This document shows positions 32,601-45,246 of a stretch of 64,000 nucleotides of DNA, in pieces. Under the pieces are notes generated by a model, which had not been told where the DNA came from, did no database searches, and was given only the letters and a program-made list of their open reading frames with translations. Location: positions 2,842,117 through 2,906,116 of the forward strand of contig CH002344.1 of NCBI GenBank assembly GCA_000149265.1. The letters are read 5' to 3'. Source of the DNA: Ciona savignyi (Eukaryota; Chordata; Ascidiacea; Phlebobranchia; Cionidae). How positions within the stretch are numbered: the first letter of the stretch is position 1; every line of letters begins with the position of its first letter. Both the position numbers and the translations under genes were made by a program.

Positions 32601-35600
32601 TACACAACAAACAGACTGCGATAGTCCTGGTAACCCGACGGTGGGTGCGAGTTGATCTGACGATTGTTCGTGTGCTAACACCCCGTGCGTTTTAAAATTC
32701 ACGGTGATAAAACACAATTATCATGGTTGTGTGTCCAAGGTTTAACCTGATTGATTCACATACCTATTTTTGTATAAAATGGTTGTAATGACAAGTCCAC
32801 CGTGGTTTCTTAACTTAATAGTCTTAAAATATTAAAATCGAAAGCATCCTATAAAACAATAATATCCAGAAAAAAACATTAATTTTCTATCATATTTTAG
32901 CCGTAAAGCTATGATTGCGGAGTTGCGATAAAAACTGCCAACCTGTTTTAGCCTAAAAAGCTTCTTTCGGGATTTCCTGCGCCGAAGATACGCTACGATG
33001 ATAATGTACGAAACTATCATAGTGCAAAGCGGGATGCTGAAGCCAACAACAAATCTGCAACGTTGTAGTATTAGTGGCAACACATATCAGTGATACAGGC
33101 GTTGGTGCATAGTGTTTTTGCCCGTAACGGTTCTGTGGAGGGCTTTCTAAGATCGTGTCGACAGACTGTGCAAGTGTAGTCAGTCATGTTAAGCAATCAA
33201 TTAACGCCGGCAATATTTCAGTCGAAAACAAATTTTAATTACTTTGCCGAAAACATGTAACACGAACATTAAAAATGGGGGAAAATAGATAGAACAACAA
33301 TTATTGAAACACGTCTATAATCTGAGTAATTAATTTAAAAGTATGGGTATGACCAGTTGCGACCGCCAAACCTATAATGAGTATATATACGTAAAGAAAA
33401 ATTTGGAAGACATCGCTATTACAAAAAAATTATTAAAATAAAAATTTTCTATGAGGTGTTATTTTTAAGTCTAGCGAGGAGGTTAACTTAATATAAGAGT
33501 ATGCAAAAATAGTAAAAACATTATTTTCCTTAATCGCAATAATACAGTGCACCAATAAAAAACGCAACGTGTGGAACAACCTAGCAAGTTACGCAAAACA
33601 AATACATCGATAAACGTAAATATCTATACTAGTATGAGTATACTATGGTTTGGCAATTTAATACGACCGTATAACTTTAAATAAGCCATTAGCAATTGCG
33701 GTGTGCCCGTAAAAAAGTATTGTTCATAAAGAATTTTTCTTTGACATTTTACAGAAGGAATAAATTGATTTATTTGCTTTTTTTTGTTCTCCCTTTTTCT
33801 AATATTGAATATGTTGGTTTTGCATCTGCGTATGACTTGTTTTACCTTTTGTCGGTCCGTCGTGACCAGTCTCTACTCTCGTAATACTTACTACCCACCT
33901 TGGGTAAAAAAAATTAGCACAGTCAAAAAAGAACGTCCAACTTATTACAATATATATTTGGGTGTGTTTAAAACCACGCCCAGATAAGAAAAACAAATGC
34001 AAAATTTCCGTAACTATTACAGCATTGTAATTATAGCGTACTCGGTTAATATACTTAAAACAATTGATTGTACATGTAGCTTAAAAAGTGATTAAGTTAT
34101 TAAGTTCCCATCTGTCATAGACCTATATCTATATATCAATCAATAAATATGTTTTTTTAATCTGCGCTATTTCTTTTACTATATTATTAAATATTTTGTA
34201 ATTTGGTTATTGTAAATAAGGGAGAAAAAAAGAAAATACAACGGTCGTAATGAGGAACCGAGATATCATGGCTTCGAAACCTAAAGATTTTTTCCTGCTG
34301 TATTTTTAATAACACAAGACCACAATATATCATAATTTACCTTAAAAGAAAATGGATGCAAAACCAAGTCGTGTGGGACTCAATGTGCTCGTTAAATTGC
34401 CACTGACAATGGGAATGACCTGCAAAATTAAGTTCGTCGTTTGCCTAGGAACGAGGGTACGGCCGATTGGTTATATTTCGTTGAACCGTCAATCGAATAC
34501 TGACGCAATCGAAACTAGAAAGTCGGTGATGTCCCGGACAAGGCACTTTATAGATAACGTTGTCTTAAGCAAGATTAATGGGTTAACCAAAATCTAATGG
34601 AAAATGCACAGCCAATGTAGTAATACGTACTACATTAGATAATCGGACGGTGGGCAGACCATGTAATCTGACGGTTTCCACTTTATAGGATATAGGATAT
34701 TAATGTTTATCCCCCTGAATGGGAAAACCAAGCAGGTTAACACACGGGCAATCGTCAGTTCACCTCGCGCCCACCGTTGGGTTACCGAACCTATTGCACT
34801 TTGTTGTATATTTTAGACATTCCTTCAATTTGGGTAGAACCCATTAATCCTCTGGGTTCGGACAACTTTCTAGTATTAGGCGTGCTTTACATTAACATAG
34901 ATAAACGTGTTCACCTTGGCACACAGATATCATTTACACACCTCAAACCTTGCAGCGTGGAAACATATATCCAAGAAAAACAATAAGAGAAAAGTACCCA
35001 CAAATTTACTGTACGGATGTTGCTCGTTCTTTCAAGCAATATCTTTTTATTAACCGCTAAATAATTGATATTCAAGTGATATTTAAACGCTAGGCATACG
35101 CCAATATTTGGTGCCACGGCTTTAGGTAGAAAATATTTAAAATAACTGTTAATGGCATGGCAGATTGACATACTTTTCTACGCACATGTAGCACTTGGTA
35201 CGAAATTTGTTTTGATTTTTAGTTGGTTATAATCTCGATATAAACTTTCCCCAAAAAAACTATTCTGTGCAGCCCGCCATATTTTAAGTTCATCCATAAA
35301 TAAGTTTATAACTTAACGTATGTTACATTTTTTCTCTTAATTATATCTTAATCTTGTGTTTCTTAACTTTAGCGAACGGTTAATATCTTTCTCGTCTTGG
35401 GGGCACATTACATAATTTTTCCCGGGCGGTTTAAAGTACCTGTCGATGGGTCGAAGGTTGAATCTCGAAAGTAGAGGGACATGCAGCTAGCAATGCTAGC
35501 TAGAACCCACACCACTGCGATGGCGACCTTCGCCTTTTGCCAAGTCCTGGATAAAACAATCACATAATTAGAATAACGTACTAATATGTACACACATTGT

Positions 35601-37497
35601 TAAGCCAATATTTATAGCAACACTATGTATTCATAAGACATCCTCGACCCATAGCCGGGTTACTCTAGGTATTGCAATATCTCTTTTTTTAAAGTGGTCT
35701 GGGTGAGGATCGAAACCACCCGGTCTTGTCCTGACCTCCGTCTTTAGATATGGGATGCACGTCATTCGACGAGTAATTATTTTTTTGTTAAAAGGGCAAC
35801 CCAGCTAACAAGAAATCATTTCTGGTACTTAATTTTTTATTCTGTGAATAATTCTCATTAAAGTTGCTTATCGAACGGCTCTAGGGAAAGATTTATGTAA
35901 TCTCGTGGTTATTGGAGTTCATTTAAATTCCAATAACCGCGCACTAATTTGTACCATTGTGTGGCCACCACAATTCAAATCTATATTATAAATAACTAAA
36001 CCTATGTTCGGAGTTGTTAAAGTGTGCTTTATTACCTTATCGATTTGCTCTTCTTATAAAAAACCACCGCCATAAGCCGGTCAAGGGACATCACGGCAAT
36101 TAAAAACACACTCGCATACGCAGAGCAGAGGGTTAAAGCTGAAGCGATCTTGCACACGACTCGGCCAAACACCCATCTGTGAGAGTTAAACTACCATCAA
36201 ATAAATGCGTAGACTTTAAACGGAAATTAAACTGTCACCAAATGACTGCAAGAAATGTAAAAGAAATTAAACTGTCATCACTAAACTGTAAGGAGAATAA
36301 ACTTTAAAACACAAATGTTTTGAGCTCATAGGGCATTTTTCTTTAAAGCGCGTCAAAATGGGATTGACCTTGGCATCTCCCAATCGTTTATGCGGCTACC
36401 ACAAAAAAGCAATAGCCTTAATCTTGTAACTTAACCCACATGTATTCTTGCGGGTATAATTACGTGTTGGTTTGCGATAAGAAACTGTATTGCAAACCAA
36501 TAGGGCAATTTTATGTTGAGTGTTATAGCGAGCGGTTGTTCGACATTTGATTTATGGTGGTACGGGTTTTAATAATATTAGCCGTGCTGTTAACGAATTA
36601 CAGATCTTATACACAAACCCTTCGATACCCCAGTGTTAAAATATCATGTATTTTAACTACCACATTCTTATAATAAACTCATATATTTGTTAGTTAAATT
36701 CGCACGTAAACATTGGTATGATAACAAAATATGACGTATTAAAAAGAAGGCAGGGCGATAGTACTTATACACTGGTACAGTTCGTTAAATAGACATTAAA
36801 AGCTTATAAATAATGCAAATGATTTGTTCTAGTAGTCGACCAGGTTACTTATATTTATTTCCCAGGAGCTGTGGGTTAACTAACACAAGTCTTTGTGGGA
36901 ATATAGTGAGGTCGGCGTACGGTGGCCTCCGCTCGGAAACATGTACGACATTGGTTAAATTGTATAAAATACACAGACCCGGCATGGTAAAATCAACTCC
37001 GAGCGAAGTGTTCTGTTTACTAAGATTATTGCAAACCGTTTTTGATATCAGGATAAACCAATTATAAAGAAAGTAGTCTTTAACTATAGGCATATTTTTC
37101 TTTTCTTACCTTCCATTCAGAGAGAATTCGGCCGCCCAAAGTGGCATCAAGCACAAGAAAATAATATCCGAAGCAGCTAGATTGATCACGAACAAGTCTG
37201 TAATCTTTCGTCGACAGGACTGAAAAACAAGTTGTTCTGATAGTGCGCTTATTGGGTGGTTGATTTTAATGGAGCTCTTACCATTTTTACCATCACATAT
37301 ATGACCAAGGAGTTGCCGATTCCGCCAATGACGAAAACACTGCATAATATCACAGGCAGCACAACTGCAGTCACTGGGGATTGCGCCAGGTAAAAATGAT
37401 CCTCGATAGGAGATATGGTTGACGAATTGAACGTCGATTCATTGTAGAACTCTGTGTAGTTTTCCGTAACCGCAGGAATGCTAAACGCTGCCGTCAT
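29670..37497 (-). CDS. Rhodopsin-family GPCR, angiotensin/apelin/chemoattractant-receptor type (361 aa, 9 exons)
   Basis: Exons in transcript order: 37282-37497, 37110-37219, 36036-36176, 35440-35546, 33084-33165, 32943-33054, 32233-32341, 29920-30044, 29670-29753. Together they make 1086 nt, exactly 362 codons with stop. ATG at 37497 opens an N-terminus with Asn-glycosylation sites (NYT, NES, NSS). TM1 has GIGNSLVIYVMV and TM2 NLAASDIIFLCLMPLWA. TM3 has CKIASALTL, YASVFLIAVMSLDRLMAV (DRL in place of DRY). TM4 is AIAVVWVLASIASC, TM5 FVVGFSIPLCTMIVSYIII, TM6 VVIVYLACLLPNQ and TM7 SWGHGCVNPFLYAF (NPxxY as NPFLY). The TM3 block resembles angiotensin and apelin receptors, while TM5 resembles formyl-peptide/anaphylatoxin receptors, so the ligand cannot be named. 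It signals at the plasma membrane through G proteins (family knowledge). Confidence 0.88.
31850..32035. mobile_element. hAT-type MITE, full length
   Basis: 186 bp bordered by CAGGCATGGGCAAC and its inverse GTTGCCCATCCCTG. CAGGG-type ends with an 8-bp flank (ACCTAAGA and TACTAGGA, 5 of 8 matching) are usual for non-autonomous hAT elements. There is no transposase. Two more copies occur in the window. Confidence 0.65.
32050..32168 (+). repeat. SINE-like family 2
   Basis: GTTGTGGCCTAATGGTTAAT and CAGCTTCGAAATCTGGCCCG, inside the GPCR intron and directly after a MITE copy. Confidence 0.65.
32520..32725 (+). repeat. SINE-like family 1, partial
   Basis: GGACGTTGCCTAAACCCAGC and GGTAACCCGACGGTGGGTGC, in a GPCR intron. 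Confidence 0.75.
33084..33165 (-). CDS. GPCR exon 5, second extracellular loop
   Basis: This 82-nt exon enters in phase 1 and leaves in phase 2, reading VCRHDLRKPSTEPLRAKTL and then CTNACITD. The first Cys would pair with the TM3 Cys. Without it the receptor lacks its second outer loop and the frame does not close; with it the distance from Cys to TM5 is normal for the family. The acceptor is CTTGCACAG and the donor a weak GTGTTG. The following intron would be only 29 nt (33055-33083). Confidence 0.6.
34600..34880. repeat. Two SINE-like family 1 pieces, head to head
   Basis: A decayed plus copy (ATCGGACGGTGGGCAG) is followed at about 34685 by a minus copy (AGGATATTAATGTTTATCCC to CTCTGGGTTCGGACAAC). 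A weak ORF at 34352-34597 leads into them. Confidence 0.65.
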
Positions 37498-37588
37498 TTT
37501 TGTAACAAATATATCAGACGACTTAACGTTAATATCCTGTTTGCAATTTGAAAGCAATCAATGCAAGTGTCTGTAGGCACCTCTGCTT

Positions 37589-37598
37589 GTATATACCA
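37589..37598 (-). promoter_or_regulatory. Possible TATA-like element upstream of the GPCR gene
   Basis: On the minus strand GGTATATACA lies about 95 nt before the start codon at 37497. This is a plausible distance for a TATA box with a short 5' UTR, but AT-rich DNA makes such matches common. Confidence 0.3.
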
Positions 37599-37711
37599 AC
37601 GTAGCTTTTGGAGAAAAAGGAAATATCTTCTGCAGCGTCCTCCCTTCTCTCATTTTCTCTTTTTCGTTTTTTTCTGTCCCTCTCACACCCCTATTTACCA
37701 GCTAACACTAA

Positions 37712-37905
37712 AGGGAGGGAAATAGGGAAGGAGATAAACTGCTCACTAAAACTATATAAACTAATTTTAATCCTTCTCTAAACACTAATCTTAACACCAG
37801 AACTAACCTTAACTCTAACCCCATGTTTAAAACTAACTCTATTGCCCTAATCTTTATTTTAGTGCAGTTTTTCTCCTTTCCGCTTTCCGTCCTCAGAGTT
37901 TCCCC
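37712..37905. mobile_element. MITE family B, copy upstream of the GPCR gene
   Basis: GGAGATAAACTGCTCACTAA at one side and the inverse TTTTAGTGCAGTTTTTCTCC at the other, with a core of ACTAACCTTAACTCTAACCC steps. Confidence 0.6.
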
Positions 37906-39354
37906 TTACTAACCGAAACTTCTAAAACACATATACAACATCATACCAACCTTGTTACGTATCAGCTCTTGAAATGAGCTATCTGTGCTGAGCAGGTTAT
38001 TGATTTGTTGCTGTTATAAACTATAGCATTTATGATGATTATAGTGCTGAGGAGATGTTATTCCAACAGGAAGTCGCTAACAGCTTATATACAGCAAGAA
38101 ATTATTTGGTAACTAAAACATTTTATTATACAACAATCCCAACAATATTGCTGCTAAAAAAACAAAATTCCTTCCGCGATATTACAAACCAGTGATTTAT
38201 AACCTTTTGAGATGAATTTACCCTTTGCCGAATCTTAAGTTCCTCCCCGTACAACTGAAAACAGAAAAAATATATACCAAAATACTTGAATTTCTCTGAT
38301 TTTGTTTAATCAGTCAAAATTGTTCTATTAGACCAGAAAAGTAGTTTGGTTGGCAGTAGCAACAGGCATTTTGGACACAATCAAACTACGTACAACCTGT
38401 CACAAAATCAATTGTTGCTAAAGAATCGTTTTGCGCTATGTGCTTGTCTGATCAACCTATACATATGTTTTCACTTTCCACATACTTATCTCACACAGGC
38501 GGTTCAGTTTAAAACATTTTCTGGGCAATTTTACGAACTATGATGCATTTGCAAGAAAACCCTTGGGCTTAGTACAAACGAAAAGCAAAATAAACATAAA
38601 ACCCTGTTGTACTGTGAAATCACTAAGGTGTTTATTTACAATTGGAGGTAATAGTTTAAGTTCCTATTTTAAAACGAGTTGCTCAATTTGTCCTTTTGTG
38701 TTTTACACTAGAAGTATGGAATTAATTGGTTGTTATATATATATATCTCTCTATTGATTTCAGTCGTGCTCTATGTGATGATATTATATTAAATTATGTT
38801 TACAGGTAAGGCTAACAAGCATTTTTCGTTAATTATTTTTAAAATTGCAAATTTCGGTCGATATATAAAATTAATCGAGTTTAAGGTTTTGTTATCGCTG
38901 AAATCACGCGTTTTGTAAGTGGAAGTTACATTTTTGAAAACTGTTTATCATCAGACCGATGATATTGTAAATAAATTCAACGATGTCGCAATGGGAACTT
39001 GGAAGAGCTCGCTTTTTAAACGCATATAAAGTGCGTGGCCAAGAAGGCTAACTTCACCCGACTGTCTACAGACAACCATTGACGAAACACAACCATTGAA
39101 GAACTGACAAATCTAATTAAAATTGCTACCATATTGCTGAAAGATTAAACAGACAACAAAAAATAATGGCTTCTTTGATTCAAATTAAAGTTTGTTCTCA
39201 AAACGGAAGACCATGTCATCGCATTGATGTTTCACAATGTCTACGGTCAATACGACCTCTAGTGTGAGACGAGTTAAAATGAGGTTCAAGGGAAGATATA
39301 GGCTATACTTAAGTAGCGTCAGCTAGACGGACAGGGATAAGTGGGAACTAAAAG

Positions 39355-39790
39355 CTTTTAAGGATACAAACCTTGCATAATCGGGAGGACAAAAGGAACT
39401 AAACCTTAGATAAATTATAAAAAAATCTTACTTAAACTATATAAAAAAGAAGTTCAAACTTACATAAACTTTAACGTTACATAATTGAGAGGAAAAAAGG
39501 AAGTAAAACTTGGATAAAGTATAAAATTTTTTTACACAAACTCTATAAGAAAGATGTTAAAACTTACATAACCTTTAACGTTACATAATTGAGAGGAAAA
39601 AAAGGAATTAAACCTTAGATAAATTATAAAAAAAATCGTACATAAATTATAAAAATAATCTTACATAAACTCCATTAGAAGGAAATTAAACCTTACATAA
39701 ATGGGAGGAAAATTATGCACTGAACCTTATATAAATTATACAAAAATCTTACATAAACTCTATAATAAAAAAGTAACTTTACATAAGCTA
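39355..39790. repeat. Degenerate tandem repeat, unit about 110-120 bp
   Basis: Blocks such as TACATAATTGAGAGGAAAAA, ACCTTAGATAAATTATAAAA and CTTACATAAACTCTATAA recur three to four times in order. AT-rich, non-coding. Confidence 0.7.
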
Positions 39791-40769
39791 GTGGCTGAAC
39801 GGTTTTGTTTTGAAATGATAATGGGCAATTCCAGTTTTGTATATGAATCGCGCTACAAATTCTGTCACACGATACAAATCTGCTCTTGATATATATTACT
39901 TTAGACTTCCGGCTAATGTTGGGATATATATATAAATCAGCGGCAAAATGTTGCATTTATGGCTATAGCCAAATAACCCTGTTCAAAACTATGTTTGATG
40001 AAGTATAACACTCTGCAAACGTTCAGTTGAAACTCCGGTATATATAGCTAAATGCCTTGTACACAGATTTCGTTAGGAACATAGTAGTTCGTCTGCTTCT
40101 ACACGAAGGCGAATCATCAACGACTATAAACGCCTTCTGACTGATTATCCTGTGAGGGTGGATATGTTCTCACGTTTAACGTAGCGTATCCCAATCATGT
40201 CTTTATAAATGTGGCTGCAAATGGCTTAGTTCAGTTGCAGGCTTTGATACTACATGACGTAATGTGTCACGTCATCACTGTTCGTAAACAAGGCGGCCAA
40301 AACAAAGAAAAGGATTAGATGGAAAAATCGATACGATGTTATCTTGAAATATATAAATCATTTTGCGAAGCTGCGAAAATGTGTCATAAGGGTGTGCCCT
40401 GGTCATGTTGTGAAACAAGTGCGGTTATGTTCGATCGGTTTCCCATGGTCATGAGTGACGAATAACTAATAAGCTTGGCGTTTTTCTTCTTTCGTATGAG
40501 TTGTTATAGAATCTAGATAAACAATTTTTACAGAATCTTTCGGTATTCTTTCGGTCGCTATAATCTTAAATTGCGCTTTAAGTACTCTCGCATATTTTAA
40601 TAAAATTGTTAACCAAAATGGGTTGAAAAGTTTTATGACGTATTTAATGCCTTATGACGTCAGACAAAGTACGTCGACGTTAATGATAAGGTTATCGACA
40701 TATCACTAATCATCAATAGCTTGTTGATCCTATCTTTTTTTGAAATGACACTTTTAATGACACACTTTT

Positions 40770-40975
40770 AATATTCATGTTTATCCCCGTGAATGGGAAC
40801 ACAAGGGGCGTTATCACACGGGCAATCGTCAGATTATTTCTCGATTATCTAAGGGAGCGTTCTTAGGTAAGATTTACCTCGCGCCTACCACCTGGTTATT
40901 GGAACTATTGCAGTGTGTTGTGTATGAAGGGAGTTCCGTAAATTTTTTGTAGAACCCATTTATCTACTCTATGTC
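40770..40975 (-). repeat. SINE-like family 1, minus
   Basis: ATTCATGTTTATCCCCGTGA tail side and GAACTATTGCAGTGTGTTG body, with a small insertion. In the gene desert. Confidence 0.7.
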
Positions 40976-41559
40976 GGCACAGATAATCATATGTTTTAAT
41001 TACAGCTAATCGTACCGCTGAGTGATTGGGAAATATGTCTGTTATACCAGAGAATTTGTCAACTGTTATGCCGAATACGTATTTGCTATAGAGAAAATGC
41101 AGAAAAGTAAAGCAACCTTTAAGGATGCAATTTAATCCAGGAGCTAAAACTGTATTTCTGGTGTATTGTTTGTTCTTCTTCTCTTATTTTTAAAATAAAT
41201 GTTCACCAAATTCACAGTTAAATTGGTGTATTAAAAAAAGGTTTGGTAAAATTCTAAACAAAAAATATAAAACAGGTAAATAGCACTATATGCAAGGCTA
41301 ATGTAACACAGGTTATTTTTAGGTTTGCATGGAGGGTAATCATCACCTTCCTATTCCACTCTTAAAGATAAATAAAGTAATATCATGCCTTAAATAGTGA
41401 GACCACCGAAAGACATAAACATAGCGTTTTAGTTATTTTAAGCCGTTCCAGCACTGTTTTACAAATTACATTTTCAGTTACTGGACTTTAATTGTCCAAT
41501 TTGTACTGAAAAAGTAAATGGCATTTAACATGTTAATGTAACGAGGAATGAAATACTAC

Positions 41560-42020
41560 AAATAAGTAAAGGATTAGGAAACTGGTATTTTATTTTAACT
41601 TGTACAATCAGTGACACAATACGCAACCGATAATAAATTTCACATGTTAAATAAGTAAATTATTACGAAACTCATAACCAACCTTGCATCTAGAATAAAT
41701 GATGCTAGATTAAGGGACTGTTAACAAACTCTAAATGTAAAATTAGTGACGGATTATGGAACCGATACCAGTTTTTTACAGATACATTCAGTCAAGGAAC
41801 CAGTCCCGGTAATAAAAATAAGTAAACAGAAAATTGGTAACCGACTCCATATGTAGAATCAGTTACGGAATAGAAATCAGCCGGAAACAAACTGTACATG
41901 TATACGGAACAGGTAACCGGTTATCAATTTCACATATTCCATTAGTAAAGGACAAAAAATTACCGGCAATTGTCTCCACATAAATAACAAAATATGTAAC
42001 CAGTGTTCAATTTCTCCTAA
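41560..42020. repeat. Strongly eroded tandem repeat, unit about 40-45 bp
   Basis: The patterns ATCAGTTACGGAATA, TTAGTGACGGATTATGG, GGAACAGGTAACCGGTTATC and CATATGTAGAATCAG return at a rough 40-45-bp step. No two units are identical. Confidence 0.5.
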
Positions 42021-42399
42021 GAATTATTGATCTTATGGGAAATTGGTTTTTAACTCTATGTATAGAAAGCCGATTTATTATACGATGGCCAAGCATTTGG
42101 AAGGCTTTAGAGTGGTCTTTTTATTGCACGGCTGTATAATTTTCGAAATTTACGCAAAGTTTGGTTAAGTATATAAATGTATTGAATTATTAAGAGGTGT
42201 TAAAGTTTAATAAAGTTCAAATTAATTTACCAAACATTTTGTGCATTTAAAACGAGTGATTAATATTAATGACTTCTTTGATGAAGATATTTCCATTTCA
42301 CCGCTATGTGAGACATTGTATAGAGATGGACAACTTATACTCGTGGCGACCAAAAAATGTTAATTATACTTTAATATACAGGTAATCATTTTACGAACG

Positions 42400-42535
42400 G
42401 TCGTGTGGTAAAATGGTTAGCGACGCCCGATTCATATACAGAGTGCCATCTTAATAATAATGATCCTAGTGGCGATTCCATCGCCGGTGGTAATCTTCAT
42501 GGTTCAAATAAGCTGCGTTGTATAACACCTGGCCC
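42400..42535 (+). repeat. SINE-like family 2
   Basis: CGGTCGTGTGGTAAAATGGT is a well kept A-box part; the rest is diverged. In the gene desert. Confidence 0.55.
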
Positions 42536-43689
42536 TCTAACGGCCATAAATGCTAAATGACTTCGGTCCATATTATGAGCTTTTTAACGAGCCCAAATAA
42601 ATCGGTGCATAAACTATCTGCATACTACATTTGTCCAGCTTAAAATATATCCGACAAAGCAGTGAGAACGGCAGATAAACGCAATTTGGGCTAATTACCT
42701 TACAGCTGCTTTAATTTCTACAAGTCCACGTTTTTGAACTTCTAAGTTATGTTATGACGATAAGTTTATACAAAAATCGTTTAACAATTCCATGCAAATA
42801 GTCAAAGTAAAAAATGAAGTATTTTACGTGGTAAAACCTAACGAAAACGTCACATATCCTTTGCTGTCAAATTGCCGTATTTCTACAAAAGAGATTTTAC
42901 CAGACTTTGCAGTTTCACTTATTTTTTTGCAAAACAGGCCATTTTTATTTAGAGAAAACGCAAATCCTTCATTTGCATGCTGTCTCCCAAGATATTTTCT
43001 TCGGATTTTATTGCCATCCTTGCGTTACGAGTAAGGCCAATTAAATCTCTCAAAGAGCCACCACACATTGTAACGATCGTCTATCTATAACTAGTTGATT
43101 AAGTTTTAATTCCACGCTTCATTATGCTGATTTAAGAGAAAGAAAGCAACAAATTGCTATTATAATGTAATGCGCAATTACTCCCCCCACACTTAATACA
43201 CCACTACGCCGATCAGCGTTTTTCATGACAGTCCACAGAAAATACTTTAGATTATATATTCTAATCATAAAACGACATGTTGCATCAAAATAAGTTTTTT
43301 TTTATTTATTCTCCTTTTTTATTTATTCGTTACAAATGGCAAACACATCAAAACTTGGCAACAAACGCATTGTGTTTACAAATGAATTAGCAAAACAACT
43401 TGTAGCTTGTAAAGCGTAGAAAGGCCAAGAAACAATTCTTTAACGAGCTTCCGACCCAAGCTGTTGAGTACACAAATTCAAACACATCATTTTGAACGCA
43501 AAGGTAAGCGCTTGCGATGGGTACCATGCTAAATTAACATGACTGTAATTGTGATTTTTTTGGGTATACTCTTGTTTGCTGGTAAGTTGAGAAAATACGT
43601 TAATATAGAGTTAATCGTTAGATGACTGGGTGAGCACCATGGGACTACTGGAGCTATTTTACAAAATGTATGATTAAACTTTGCTTTAA

Positions 43690-43850
43690 TTTAGTAGAAG
43701 CCATTATTTCACTAGGTTCATGCAATGGCATTTAAGTGCCTTGCTCAACTAACCTAACATACTGGTAATTGCTAGTTACCAATTTCAATATGCATAACCC
43801 TTCGGATGGAATGCGACGCACTATAACCCACCAAGGAAATTGGTCGGATC
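43690..43850 (-). repeat. SINE-like family 1, head side, minus
   Basis: AGGTTCATGCAATGGCATTT, AAGTGCCTTGCTCAAC and CCCTTCGGATGGAATGCGAC. It borders the weak ORF pair at 43849-44267. Confidence 0.6.
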
Positions 43851-44778
43851 ACTGGCTTCGGGTCTTGTCCTTGGGCAAGAATACAAACGGCCTGTTGCTA
43901 TGCAGTAATGATCGATGCCCCCGCCTTTCGGGTGACAGGACGAGCAAGCTTCGGATGAAATGAATGATCAAGCCCATCATTGCTCCATGGAACAAAGAAT
44001 GCCAACCAATACACACTGAGCATTCCCATAATACAGAGAAAAGTGCGACACGGCCGAGGTAAACAAACTGCGGACCATATTGGGATCTAACGCACGTAAG
44101 GGAAAGGAGGTCCAACACGGTCGGTGCGAGGATAAGGACCCACGTCGGTAGATTGTACAAAAAAACATGCTAGCGAACGTTATTCTGTACATTTTCCAAT
44201 GATAAATAAACAGATTTGCTGAGTAATTACAACATCCACCAACTGAGCAATGAACTTCTATCTTCATCAGTTATCTCTGTGGACGTTTTTGCTGTTATTT
44301 GTCATTTCGAGTTTATTGACAGTGTTGATGTGAGATAGGGCCTAACCATAGGGATTCAAAAAACCTGGAATTTTTACCCTACACTAATCGACACGAAGAT
44401 TATGAGTTTTTTGCAATAAGCATGTAGCAATGATGAATTAAACGCACAAGAGCTAGTTTTAAAGATAAGCACGCTCATCTTTTTTCGCAATAATACCCTG
44501 TTTTGTTTTAAAATGTTTAATAAATTGTGTTTATAAAATTACCGAATTTTACCTTTTGAGATGAGAAGTAATAGATGGATCCTCTTATCCCACGGCCCGT
44601 CTCCTAATTCCACACAAAAAGGCCTTAAAGTAATAACGATAAAAATGATGCTAAAAATTAGTACTATAAACAAACCTATACAGTGTTTAGCTACACACTG
44701 ATTTTAGAAGTATTACGTGTCCGAATTACCTTCTACGTTAATCTTTTCATCCATGATGACGGCTTTGCCCAACCTTTC

Positions 44779-45246
44779 TCTAGATGGCGTATAACCAATA
44801 AAGACCTCTATGAACGGCAGGATGTGACAAGTGGTACCCTCCATGAGTCATCGTTTTTAAACGAGTGTTTTGCTGAGTAACAATGGTGGTGATTCCCCAA
44901 TGTTTGTTTGGCTGAAAGCAGCATGTGCTAGGCTGCGCGCCGGTGTTCTCGTTTAGCTGTAAAGTTTTGTAATCGTGGAGCAGTGCTTTGTAAAATAAAG
45001 GTGTTGAATGTGCATCTGCTAGCTGTTTTGTTGGAAAAAAGTTGGCGATATACGAAGGGGTATGGGCTCAAAATTTTTAAACAAAATTTTGTAGGGTTTT
45101 GAGTTTAGGTTGCAGATCCAAGCTTTAATTTTAAATTGTGAAAAAATCTAAGACTTCCTATGTCAGAATTTTGAGTGACAGTCGTTTTTGTGAGGTCAAG
45201 TTTGCATTGGAGAGATAGGGAAAATAATTAGTTGAACGCCTCCTCA
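44779..45246. repeat. Dispersed repeat pair, copy 2
   Basis: Same order of blocks as 27892-28308, with insertions (about 468 against 417 bp). Both start at TCTAGATGGCGTATAA or TTTAGATGGCGTATAA. Confidence 0.7.
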
